Shown here in pieces: positions 27,310-36,500 of a stretch of 64,000 nucleotides of DNA. The DNA comes from Thalassobacter stenotrophicus. Lineage in GTDB: Bacteria; Pseudomonadota; Alphaproteobacteria; Rhodobacterales; Rhodobacteraceae. The translations under genes and the position numbers were made by a program. The first letter of the stretch is position 1, and each line of letters opens with the position of its first letter. The notes under the pieces are model-generated. The model ran no database searches. It had not been told where the DNA came from and worked only from the letters and a program-made list of their open reading frames with translations. Where the stretch lies: NCBI RefSeq assembly GCF_001458315.1, contig NZ_CYRX01000026.1:102131-166130 (forward strand). The letters run 5' to 3'.

Positions 27310-28047
27310 ATGACCATTTACAAAGGCGGACAAAACATTTGCGGCGCGACAATCGGCGTGCTGTGCTTGGAGAGCTATTTCCCAAAGCCACCGGGGCATA
27401 TCAAGAACCCATCAGGCCTGCCGTTTCCCGTCCTTTACGAGATGATCGATGGGGTTACTGTCCCCGACCTTTTGAACAATCCGACACCAGAACTGCTCGA
27501 ACCGTTTTTGAAAGGTGCAAAAAAACTCGAAGGTGAGGGGGTCCGTGCAATTACAGGAAGTTGCGGGTTTCTGGCGCTTTTTCAAAAAGAGCTTTCTGCA
27601 GCTGTCGACATCCCGGTTTTTGCCTCCAGTCTTATCCAAGTGCCGTTGGCCTTCCATATGACGGGAGCAACTGCACCGGTTGGGGTTTTGACTGCGGATG
27701 CTGGAGCGCTGACAGCTGCGCATTTCGATGCCGTCGGCGCCGGCGGTATTCCAGTTGCCATCCAAGGGCTTGAGGACAGCACCGAATTCGCCGAGGTGAT
27801 ACTGAAATACAAGCGTACCGCAATGGACACCAACCTAGTCGAAGCAGAGGTCATCGCGGCCGCGCAAAAACTATTGTCAGGCGCGCCAGATATCCGTTCG
27901 CTTGTCTTGGAATGCACCGATCTGCCGCCATATGCATCAAGGCTGCAAAACGAACTTGGCCTCCCGGTATTCGACCTGACAACCTTGGCGACGATGGCAC
28001 ATAACGTCGTTACCAGAGAGCACTACTTCGGGTTCATGCCCTTGTAA
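27310..28047 (+). CDS. Aspartate/glutamate racemase-family protein
   Basis: 245 residues. The two catalytic cysteines of the family are visible: Cys in AITGSCGFLALFQ near residue 83 and Cys in LVLECTDLPPYASRL near residue 200. Enzymes of this fold interconvert D- and L-amino acids or hydantoins by two-base proton transfer. The start MTIYKGGQ at 27310 is preferred; the frame's earlier start lies inside the preceding gene. It closes the TRAP-DAO operon. A hydantoin or amino-acid racemase feeding the oxidoreductase is the simplest reading. Specificity is unknown. Confidence 0.82.
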   Translation: MTIYKGGQNICGATIGVLCLESYFPKPPGHIKNPSGLPFPVLYEMIDGVTVPDLLNNPTPELLEPFLKGAKKLEGEGVRAITGSCGFLALFQKELSAAVDIPVFASSLIQVPLAFHMTGATAPVGVLTADAGALTAAHFDAVGAGGIPVAIQGLEDSTEFAEVILKYKRTAMDTNLVEAEVIAAAQKLLSGAPDIRSLVLECTDLPPYASRLQNELGLPVFDLTTLATMAHNVVTREHYFGFMPL

Positions 28048-28293
28048 ACATGCCGCGATTGAAACCGGTTTTTCATGGAAGCCGTAGTCCGAACTGTCAT
28101 TCCAAGGCTGCTAGCTAAAGACATGACAGAGTTAGGGGCCCTTTTGAGGAAGAAATTAAGACAAAAGCTCGAGCAAAGTCCCGAAAGCGAACATTCGCTA
28201 CTATGCAGAAAAACGGAAGAGTGTGCTCATTTCTGCCGTTCGCTGCGCTTTGGTCGAAGGTCCGCTTAGACCCGCCACTCGCCTACTCCAGCA

Positions 28294-29604
28294 TCACTCC
28301 CCCCACACCCGCTCCATATGCTCTCGCATGATGTCCAGCGCATAGCCTGAGCCATAGTTGGCAGCGACGGTGTTGGTACTGTGACCGAGGATGGCCAGGG
28401 AGATGGCCTCGGGACAGCTCGTGTTGCGCAGCTTATCCTTCATGCGGTGGCGCAGGGAGTGGATGGTGATTTTCTTGTCGCTGATCTGGGTTCTCAACCG
28501 CTTCATGAGCATGGCCGAGGCTGCGTCGCTTCCTCTTGGACGGGCATACTGTGGGAAGAGGGGGTCTGTGCCGCGCGCGTCTCCCTGGTGCTTTCTGAGG
28601 TCGTCTATGACCCTCGGGGACAGCGGGATGGTGCGGTCTGAGGTCTTGGTCTTGAGGCTCCGCAGGCTGTTTGGGCGGATGTGCAAGCAACAGGCCTCGA
28701 GGTCTATGTCTCGCGCCTCTAGTCCTACGATCTCTGCCAGCCGGGCACCTGTGTCACACAGGATGACGAACAAGGCATAGGCTGTCGGGGTGGTCTCATA
28801 CGTGCGCAACAGGCTGGCAACGTGGCTGTCACTCATGGGGAGCCGATCGTCTTTGCTGGCTCCGGCCCCTTTGATCTTGATCCCTTGGAAGACGTTGCGC
28901 TGCTCCAGGTCGTTCTCAATGATCACATGATTGATGGCGGCTTTGATCACCCCAAGAGTGCGTAGGACGGAGTTGGGGGCCATACGGGTCAGCAGATAGT
29001 CTCGGACAGTATTGGCATCGACACGTGTTATGTCAGCGAGGGGCGTCCACGTGACCCGGTTCTTGCCCAGGGCAATGATCAGGTCCTTACGCAGACGCTC
29101 AATGCGGGTCTTGAGGGGCGTGTTCTCAACTCCATCTTCACACTTGTAGGCGTAATACTCATCGAGCACCCGCAGGAGGGTCATGGGCTCTGGTGTTATG
29201 CTGGCAGTGCCAACCTGGCGTATCACCTCGGGTGAGGTGCTCCCCTCAAGCGCGTCTGCCAACTCCACGAAGTCATCCATCACATCCCACTCGGGATCGA
29301 CAACACGATCAGCAAACATGTTTGCGTGCCATTCGCCCAAGCGTTCACGGACGATGGAGTTGGCTCGGACACTATTGGGAGTGGCGTGTTCTTGGTCGAA
29401 GAGGGCTTCAATCTCCGCATGAACGATAGGCAGTTTACGGATCGCCTCATCATAGCTCTCACCCAGCTGCCGATAGACAGTGGCCTTGGGAATAACCTGC
29501 CGCAGAGCTTTGGGGACGTTGCGTTTATACCGATACGATCCATTGGCCCGTCGGAACACATATCTGGGGAGTTTGGGAATTGTCTCGTCCATCCTAAGGA
29601 TCAC
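28294..29604 (-). CDS. Tyrosine recombinase, island integrase next to tRNA-Leu
   Basis: 436 residues, intact. The N-terminal module is PKLPRYVFRRANGSYRYKRN, the core-binding domain spans ~140-250, and the catalytic domain has Arg in CDTGARLAEIVGLEA, His/Arg in HSLRHRMKDKLRN, His in AILGHSTNTVAANY and the nucleophile Tyr in the following YGSGYALD region. It reads away from tRNA-Leu, with three 12-bp-spaced GGTCC repeats and the attachment core between them, the standard arrangement for a tRNA-targeting integrase. It presumably inserted the 10.15-29.8 kb island. A near-identical but 3'-truncated copy lies at 8723-9970. Confidence 0.93.
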   Translation of the reverse strand: MILRMDETIPKLPRYVFRRANGSYRYKRNVPKALRQVIPKATVYRQLGESYDEAIRKLPIVHAEIEALFDQEHATPNSVRANSIVRERLGEWHANMFADRVVDPEWDVMDDFVELADALEGSTSPEVIRQVGTASITPEPMTLLRVLDEYYAYKCEDGVENTPLKTRIERLRKDLIIALGKNRVTWTPLADITRVDANTVRDYLLTRMAPNSVLRTLGVIKAAINHVIIENDLEQRNVFQGIKIKGAGASKDDRLPMSDSHVASLLRTYETTPTAYALFVILCDTGARLAEIVGLEARDIDLEACCLHIRPNSLRSLKTKTSDRTIPLSPRVIDDLRKHQGDARGTDPLFPQYARPRGSDAASAMLMKRLRTQISDKKITIHSLRHRMKDKLRNTSCPEAISLAILGHSTNTVAANYGSGYALDIMREHMERVWGE

Positions 29605-29769
29605 TATCGGAGGCGATACTGCTCAGCACAAGCCGTTTTGACGTGCCCATCTGTGACGCTTCAGGAGCCAATCTCGACGAAGTGGTCCTAAAAGCGGTCC
29701 CGAAACTGGTCCCAAGACCAGCCCAACCCGCTTATTCTCAACGATTTCTTGGAAATATAACCTGCGATG

Positions 29770-29787
<18 letters not shown>
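28365..29787. repeat. Long direct repeat, copy 2 (integrase plus attachment region)
   Basis: Partner of 8731-10153, same length and constant offset 19,634 bp. Identity begins at CGACGGTGTTGGTACT inside the integrase 3' end and stops inside the tRNA, where the island's own DNA ends. Confidence 0.9.
29680..29715. repeat. Three GGTCC direct repeats, candidate arm-type integrase sites
   Basis: GGTCC starts at 29684, 29696 and 29708 (12-bp period), between the integrase start and the tRNA-Leu attachment core. Matches the array at 10050-10079. Confidence 0.5.
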
Positions 29788-29856
<69 letters not shown>

Positions 29857-30034
29857 GCAATCACATCGTGTGGGCGGAGTATGCTTGCTGAGCGGGGGTG
29901 TCAACGAGATTCGCTCAGGTTTTTTGCAAAAACCTGCTAGCCCTCCAATATGACCCGCGACCCCTTGCGCCTTGCTCGTGACTAGGGCTGCGGATATGTC
30001 CAACATGAACGACCAGAGCGAGAGTGTTATCATT

Positions 30035-31024
30035 ATGTCCAAGCTTGTGACAATCTTCGGCGGGTCCGGCTTTGTCGGTCGCTATATCGCACAGCGTCTT
30101 GCCAAGGAGGGTTGGCGCGTGCGCGTTGCGGTCCGTCGTCCGAATGAGGCAATGTTCGTAAAGCCATATGGTGCCGTTGGGCAGGTGGAGCCGATCCTAG
30201 CGAACGTGCGGGATGACGCCTCGGTGGCGGCGGCGGTTCAGGGCGCAGATGCGGTGGTAAACTGCGTCGGGATCCTCAGTGAAGCTGGCAAGAACAAGTT
30301 TGATGCCGTCCAGCACGAAGGTGCGGAGCGCGTGGCGCGATGCGCGGCCGAGGCGGGTGCCACGACGTTTGTGCAAATCTCTGCGATTGGCGCGAATGAG
30401 CGTTCCAAGAGCGGTTATGCCGAGAGTAAGGGTAGGGGTGAGGCCGGCGTTTTGGCCCATTTCCCCAGCGCTGTAATCTTGCGACCTTCGATCATTTTCG
30501 GGACCGAAGATCAGTTCTTTAACCGCTTTGCGACGATGGCAAGGTTCCTGCCGATCCTTCCCGTTGTTGGTCCGCAGTCGAAATTCCAGCCAGTCTATGT
30601 GGATGATGTTGCTGCCGCAGCGGTCAAGGGTGTGACAGGTGCGGCCAAGCCCGGCATCTATGAATTGGGTGGCCCCGATGTTGAGACATTCAAGCAGCTG
30701 ATGGAGCGGATGCTAAAGGTCGTGCGCCGCCGTGCTTTGATCCTAACCGTCCCGTTCTTTGCGGCGCGCATCATGGCTGCTGTTCTCGACTTCCTACAAA
30801 TTGCCTCGCTTGGACTGTTCACCAATTCGCAGATTACGCGTGATCAGGTAAAGCAGTTGGCAAATGACAACGTTGTTTCACCCGATGCTATGTCATTCGC
30901 TGATTTGGGGATTGAGCCGACGGACATGGACGCCGTGCTTGAAACCTATCTTTGGCAGTTCCGGCCTAATGGCCAATATGCCGAAATTATGGACAGCGCC
31001 AAACAGTTGCGTGGCGACGACTAG
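30035..31024 (+). CDS. NDUFA9-like NAD(P)-binding protein (complex I assembly family)
   Basis: 329 residues of the atypical short-chain dehydrogenase group related to complex I subunit NDUFA9. The nucleotide motif is VTIFGGSGFVGRYIAQRLA. Further landmarks are AVVNCVGILSEAGKNKFDAV, ISAIGANERSKSGYAESKGR, and ILRPSIIFGTEDQFFNRFAT. A C-terminal amphipathic or membrane-associating region (FFAARIMAAVLDFLQIASLG) fits complex I association. The ATG at 30035 is preferred; earlier in-frame starts give an atypical N-terminus. The 3' end overlaps uppP tail to tail by 4 bp. The role may be complex I stability or ubiquinone-linked assembly, by family only. Confidence 0.85.
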   Translation: MSKLVTIFGGSGFVGRYIAQRLAKEGWRVRVAVRRPNEAMFVKPYGAVGQVEPILANVRDDASVAAAVQGADAVVNCVGILSEAGKNKFDAVQHEGAERVARCAAEAGATTFVQISAIGANERSKSGYAESKGRGEAGVLAHFPSAVILRPSIIFGTEDQFFNRFATMARFLPILPVVGPQSKFQPVYVDDVAAAAVKGVTGAAKPGIYELGGPDVETFKQLMERMLKVVRRRALILTVPFFAARIMAAVLDFLQIASLGLFTNSQITRDQVKQLANDNVVSPDAMSFADLGIEPTDMDAVLETYLWQFRPNGQYAEIMDSAKQLRGDD

Positions 31025-31821
31025 GTATAGGCGACCGCTAGCAGGATGATGCCCAGCAGTACGCGGTAGATCACGTAGGGCGTAAAGCTGACGGATCGCA
31101 AAAGCCGCATCATCAGGCTCAGCGCCAATAGTGCGGACAAAAATGCAAAGAAGGCGGCAATGGCGCCGTCTTTTGCCGTTTGGAGGTCCGCGTCTGCCGC
31201 AACCTCAAGCCCGACAAGCGTGCCGGAAGCGATAATCGTCGGGATCGACATTAGCATTGCAATCCGTGCAGCGCCTTCACGGTCGTAACCCAATAACCGG
31301 GCGCCTGTGATGCACGCACCGGACCGAGACGTACCTGGGATGAGCGCGACGGCCTGCCACAAACCCAACATCCATGCGTGTTTGATTGTCCAGCTGCCCG
31401 CAGGCCGCGTTGCCGGGCCCTTCTGATCTGCCCAGTAGAGCACGATCCCAAAGACCAACATGGTCCAACCAATCACCGCCATCGATCGCATCGCGTCGTC
31501 TAACCCAGTCAGCTTGAGGACCAGCCCTGCAAGGATCACCGGGATCGTCGCGATGATCAGGCACATCGCCAAATTGGCCTCGGCGGTTTTTTCGGCCCGC
31601 GCAAGGTGGGTTACGCCCAAGGCGGCACGTTTCACATCCGACAAGAAATAGGTGACGACCGCAGCCAATGTGCCGACATGAACGGCGACGTCGATGGCCT
31701 GACCTTGATCCTTCAGGCCCGTTAGCTGTGGCAGCAGCACCAAGTGCCCGCTGGAGGAAACCGGCAGGAATTCGGTGATTCCCTGAATTATTGCGATCAA
31801 GAGGAGGTGAAATAGAGGCAT
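31021..31821 (-). CDS. uppP: Undecaprenyl-diphosphatase UppP (BacA)
   Basis: 266-residue integral membrane phosphatase that recycles undecaprenyl pyrophosphate for peptidoglycan synthesis and confers basal bacitracin tolerance. Both signature segments are present: QGITEFLPVSSSGHLVLLP near the N-terminus and ALIPGTSRSGACITGARLLG near residue 160-180. Eight or so hydrophobic segments fit the family. Convergent with the NDUFA9-like gene, whose stop overlaps this stop. Confidence 0.96.
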   Translation of the reverse strand: MPLFHLLLIAIIQGITEFLPVSSSGHLVLLPQLTGLKDQGQAIDVAVHVGTLAAVVTYFLSDVKRAALGVTHLARAEKTAEANLAMCLIIATIPVILAGLVLKLTGLDDAMRSMAVIGWTMLVFGIVLYWADQKGPATRPAGSWTIKHAWMLGLWQAVALIPGTSRSGACITGARLLGYDREGAARIAMLMSIPTIIASGTLVGLEVAADADLQTAKDGAIAAFFAFLSALLALSLMMRLLRSVSFTPYVIYRVLLGIILLAVAYT

Positions 31822-31973
31822 AGGTCAGTATTACTTACTTAAAAATTAAGAATGTGAGGCGTTTTTCCGGGCGCACAGATGAAATACTTATAAATAGGTC
31901 ACTAGTTCTGACTTTTCTTTGATCAACGGCTCGCATATAGCGATGCTTCAGGCAGATGTGAGGAGGCTCCCCC

Positions 31974-33410
31974 ATGGCGACCCAGAAGATGTTGAAGTTT
32001 GTGACGCTGGATCGGGCGACTCCGGAGAAACGGGGGGCCGAGGCCCGCAAAGAAGACTTCGGTGAGATTTACCGGCAATATGCAGCCGAGCAGGCTGAGG
32101 CGCAAGCGAGCCGGTGTTCGCAGTGCGGCGTTCCCTATTGCCAAAGCCACTGCCCGCTGCACAACAACATCCCAGATTGGCTTCGCCTGACGGCTGAAAA
32201 CCGGCTGGAAGAAGCGTATCGCGTGAGCCAAGCCACCAATACCTTCCCCGAAATTTGTGGCCGCATTTGCCCGCAGGACCGCCTGTGCGAAGGCAATTGC
32301 GTGATTGAGCAATCCGGCCACGGCACTGTTACTATTGGCGCTGTTGAAAAATACATCACCGACACCGCGTTCGAAGAGGGTTGGGTTGACCCCATCGCGC
32401 CCTACAAAGAGCGGCCCGAAAGCGTTGGCATCATTGGTGCGGGCCCTGGCGGGCTTGCGGCGGCAGACGTGCTACGTCGTCAAGGCGTGCAGGTCACTGT
32501 CTATGACCGGTATGACCGCGCGGGCGGCTTGCTGACCTATGGTATCCCCGGCTTTAAGCTGGAAAAGGATATCGTTCTGCGCAGAAACAAGCAGTTCGAA
32601 GAAGGCGGCGTGACGTTCAAACTGAATTGCTCTGTCGGTGAAGACATTTCCTTTGCAGAAATTCGCGCGGCTCATGATGCTGTCATCATCGCGACGGGCG
32701 TCTACAAGACGCGCGATCTTCAGGGTCCCGGTTCGGGCGCCGATGGGATTGTACGTGCGATTGACTACCTCACGGCCTCGAACCGCAAAAGCTTTGGCGA
32801 TGCAGTGCCCGAGTTTGACAGTGGTGAGCTGAACGCTAAAGGCCGCAAGGTTGTTGTCATCGGCGGCGGTGACACGGCGATGGACTGTGTACGCACTGCC
32901 ATCCGCCAAGGCGCCGAGAGCGTTAAGTGCCTGTACCGCCGTGACCGCGCAAACATGCCTGGCTCGCAGCGCGAAGTCGCCAATGCCGAAGAAGAAGGCG
33001 TGGAATTCGTCTGGCTCACCGCGCCCAAGGGCTTTGCCGGTGACCCTGTGAATGGTGTGATGGTGCAGAAAATGCGTCTTGGCCAGCCCGATGCCACTGG
33101 CCGTCAGGTGCCTGAGGTTATCGAAGGCGCGGACTACGTCGAAGAAGCCGACCTTGTGATCAAAGCCTTGGGCTTTGAACCCGAAGATCTGCCCGCGTTG
33201 TGGAATGAGCCAGAGCTGGAAGTGACCCGCTGGGGCACTGTCAAAGCCAACTTCCGTACCCATGAAACACCAATGGAAGGTGTCTATGCTGTGGGTGATA
33301 TCGTGCGTGGTGCCAGCCTTGTGGTCTGGGCCATCCGCGACGGTCGCGAAGCTGCCGAAGCCATTTTGGAAAAACTCAACGCTGCCGGAGCATCGGTCGC
33401 TGCTGAGTAA
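31974..33410 (+). CDS. gltD: Glutamate synthase (NADPH) small subunit
   Basis: 478 residues. It supplies electrons from NADPH to the large subunit for making two glutamates from glutamine and 2-oxoglutarate. An N-terminal iron-sulfur region has CSQCGVPYCQSHCPLHNNIP and CGRICPQDRLCEGNC. The FAD motif is VGIIGAGPGGLAAADVL near residue 150, and the NADPH motif is KVVVIGGGDTAMDCVRTAIR near residue 300. GAGGAGG lies a few bases before the ATG. gltB follows after a 102-bp gap, the gltD-gltB order often seen in alphaproteobacteria. Confidence 0.97.
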   Translation: MATQKMLKFVTLDRATPEKRGAEARKEDFGEIYRQYAAEQAEAQASRCSQCGVPYCQSHCPLHNNIPDWLRLTAENRLEEAYRVSQATNTFPEICGRICPQDRLCEGNCVIEQSGHGTVTIGAVEKYITDTAFEEGWVDPIAPYKERPESVGIIGAGPGGLAAADVLRRQGVQVTVYDRYDRAGGLLTYGIPGFKLEKDIVLRRNKQFEEGGVTFKLNCSVGEDISFAEIRAAHDAVIIATGVYKTRDLQGPGSGADGIVRAIDYLTASNRKSFGDAVPEFDSGELNAKGRKVVVIGGGDTAMDCVRTAIRQGAESVKCLYRRDRANMPGSQREVANAEEEGVEFVWLTAPKGFAGDPVNGVMVQKMRLGQPDATGRQVPEVIEGADYVEEADLVIKALGFEPEDLPALWNEPELEVTRWGTVKANFRTHETPMEGVYAVGDIVRGASLVVWAIRDGREAAEAILEKLNAAGASVAAE

Positions 33411-33512
33411 GTGCTAAATCGCGGAGCGGCGCATATGCGCCGGACGCTCCCGCAATCCTGCTGACAATCTCGCGTGGCATAGCCGCGCTGCAACTGAAAA
33501 GGACCTCATCCT

Positions 33513-36500
33513 ATGACCAAATATGATCAAGCCTGGGTCGCTGCTGAGGAAGCCAAACGCCAGTGGATGGAGGAAAACAGCCTCTTTCGCGATGAGCATG
33601 AGCACAGCTCCTGCGGGGTCGGCCTTGTTGTGGCCAAAGACGGCCAGCCGTCACGCAAAGTCGTGCAGGCGGGTATCAACGCGCTGAAAGCGATCTGGCA
33701 CCGCGGTGCTGTCGACGCCGACGGCATGACCGGTGATGGCGCGGGTATCCACGTGCAAATCCCGGTCGAATTCTTCTACGATCAAGTGCGCCGCACAGGT
33801 CATGAGCCCGATGTCGATAAGCTGATGGCTGTAGGCCAAGTGTTCCTGCCCCGCTCTGATTTCGGTGCGCAGGAAACCTGCCGGACGATCGTTGAAACCG
33901 AAGTCCTGCGGATGGGCTACTATATCTACGGCTGGCGCCATGTGCCCGTTGATGTGACGTGCCTCGGTGAAAAAGCCAACGCTACACGCCCCGAGATTGA
34001 GCAGATCATCATCAGCAACTCGAAGGGCGTAGACGAAGAAACGTTTGAGCGTGAGCTGTACGTTATCCGCCGCCGCATCGAAAAAGCCGCGACCTCGGCG
34101 GGTGTGCGTGACCTGTACCTCGCGTCGTTCTCATGCCGGTCGATCATCTACAAAGGCATGATGCTCGCGGAACAGGTTGCGGTTTTCTATCCCGACCTCA
34201 TGGATGAGCGGTTTGAAAGCGCGTTTGCGATTTATCACCAGCGGTATTCGACCAACACATTCCCACAGTGGTGGTTGGCGCAGCCCTTCCGCATGTTGGC
34301 ACACAACGGTGAGATCAACACCCTTAAGGGCAACCTCAACTGGATGAAGTCGCACGAAATTCGGCTTTCGAGCCAGAACTTCGGTGAGATGGCCGAGGAC
34401 ATCAAACCTATCGTGCCCGGTGGGTCGTCCGACAGTGCCGCCCTTGATGCGGTGTTTGAGGTTATGGTGCGCGCGGGCCGCTCCGCACCGATGGCCAAAA
34501 CCATGCTGGTGCCCGAGTCGTGGTCCCAACAGGCAGTTGAACTGCCTCAGGCTTGGGTCGACATGTACTCCTACTGCAACTCCGTGATGGAGCCATGGGA
34601 TGGTCCCGCAGCATTGGCGATGACCGATGGTCGCTGGGTCTGCGCGGGCCTCGACCGTAACGGTCTGCGCCCCATGCGGTATGTCGTGACCGGTGATGGC
34701 TTGCTGATCGCGGGTTCTGAGGCGGGCATGGTGCCGATTGATGAGGCGACCGTTGTTGAAAAAGGCGCGCTTGGCCCCGGCCAGATGATCGCCGTCGACA
34801 TGAAGGAAGGCCGTCTGTTCCACGACGCTGAGATGAAAGATCAGCTGGCCGCCGAACGTCCCTTTGGCGAGTGGGTCGAGAAGATCACTGACCTGCAAGA
34901 GCTGACCGGTGGCGTGTCCGAGACCGCACTGCACACAGGTGGTGACCTGCGCAAGCGTCAGGTGGCTGCTGGGTATTCCATTGAGGAATTGGAGCAGATC
35001 CTTGCCCCGATGGCCGAAGATGGCAAAGAAACGCTAGCCTCCATGGGCGATGATACGCCCTCGGCTGTGCTTTCTTCGCAGTACCGTCCGCTGAGCCACT
35101 TCTTCCGCCAGAACTTTAGCCAGGTCACGAACCCTCCGATCGACAGCTTGCGCGAATTCCGCGTCATGAGCCTGAAGACCCGGTTCGGGAACCTGAAAAA
35201 CGTGTTGGATGAGGACAGCTCTCAGACCAATATTCTGGTGCTAGACAGCCCGTTTGTCGGCAACGCTCAGTTTGATGCGATGCTGAACCAATTCGGCGAT
35301 AGCGTTGTCACGATTGACTGTACGTTCCCTGCGGATGCCGGGAAAGGCGCGCTGCGTAAGGCTTTGGATCAAATCCGCGAAGAAGCCGAGGACGCTGTGC
35401 GGTCTGGCGGTGCACATATCGTGCTGACGGATCAATTGCAGTCCGAGGGCAAAGTCGCGATGCCGATGATCCTCGCGACCAGTGCTGTGCACAGCTGGCT
35501 GACGCGCAAAGGTCTGCGGACCTTCTGCTCGATCAACGTACGCTCGGCTGAGTGTATCGACCCGCACTACTTTGCGGTTCTGATCGGCTGCGGTGCGACA
35601 ACTGTGAACGCCTACCTGGCCCAAGACAGCCTTGCGGATCGCATCGACCGCGGCCTGCTGGATTGCACGCTGACCGAAGCTGTCGCGCGCTACCGTAACG
35701 CGATTGACCAAGGCCTGCTCAAGATCATGGCCAAGATGGGGATCTCGGTTATTTCCAGCTATCGCGGTGGTCTGAACTTTGAGGCCGTCGGCCTGAGCCG
35801 TGCCATGGTTGCCGAATACTTCCCCGGTATGCTGAGCCGGATTTCCGGCATCGGCGTGTCCGGTGTGCAGGGCAAGGTCGAAGAAGTTCACACCAAGGGT
35901 TGGCGTGGGGGGGCCGACGTTTTGCCCATCGGTGGCTTCTACAAAGCCCGTCGTTCCGGCGAAAAGCACGCGTGGGAAGCGCAGACGATGCACATGCTGC
36001 AGTCGGCTTGTAACCGCTCCAGCTATGAGATGTGGAAGCAATATTCCAAGGCGATGCAAAGCAATCCGCCGATCCACCTACGCGATCTGTTGGCGATCAA
36101 GCCGATGGGCACGTCCGTGCCGATCGAAGAGGTGGAATCGATCACCTCGATCCGCAAACGGTTCGTGACACCGGGCATGTCGCTGGGCGCGCTGTCGCCC
36201 GAGGCGCACAAACTGCTCAACGTCGCGATGAACCGGATCGGTGCGAAATCTGACAGCGGTGAAGGTGGTGAAGATCCTGCACACTTTGTGCCGGAGCCAA
36301 ATGGCGACAACCCCTCCGCCAAGATCAAACAGGTGGCATCCGGGCGCTTTGGCGTAACGGCTGAGTATCTGAACCAATGTGAAGAGCTGGAGATCAAGGT
36401 CGCACAAGGCGCGAAACCCGGTGAGGGTGGCCAGCTTCCGGGCATGAAGGTTACCGACCTGATCGCGCGGCTACGGCACTCGACCAAGGGTGTGACGCTG

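Noticed and set aside
30240..30460. Minus-strand frames antisense to the NDUFA9-like gene
   Set aside because: Shadows of a well-supported gene with no start signals.
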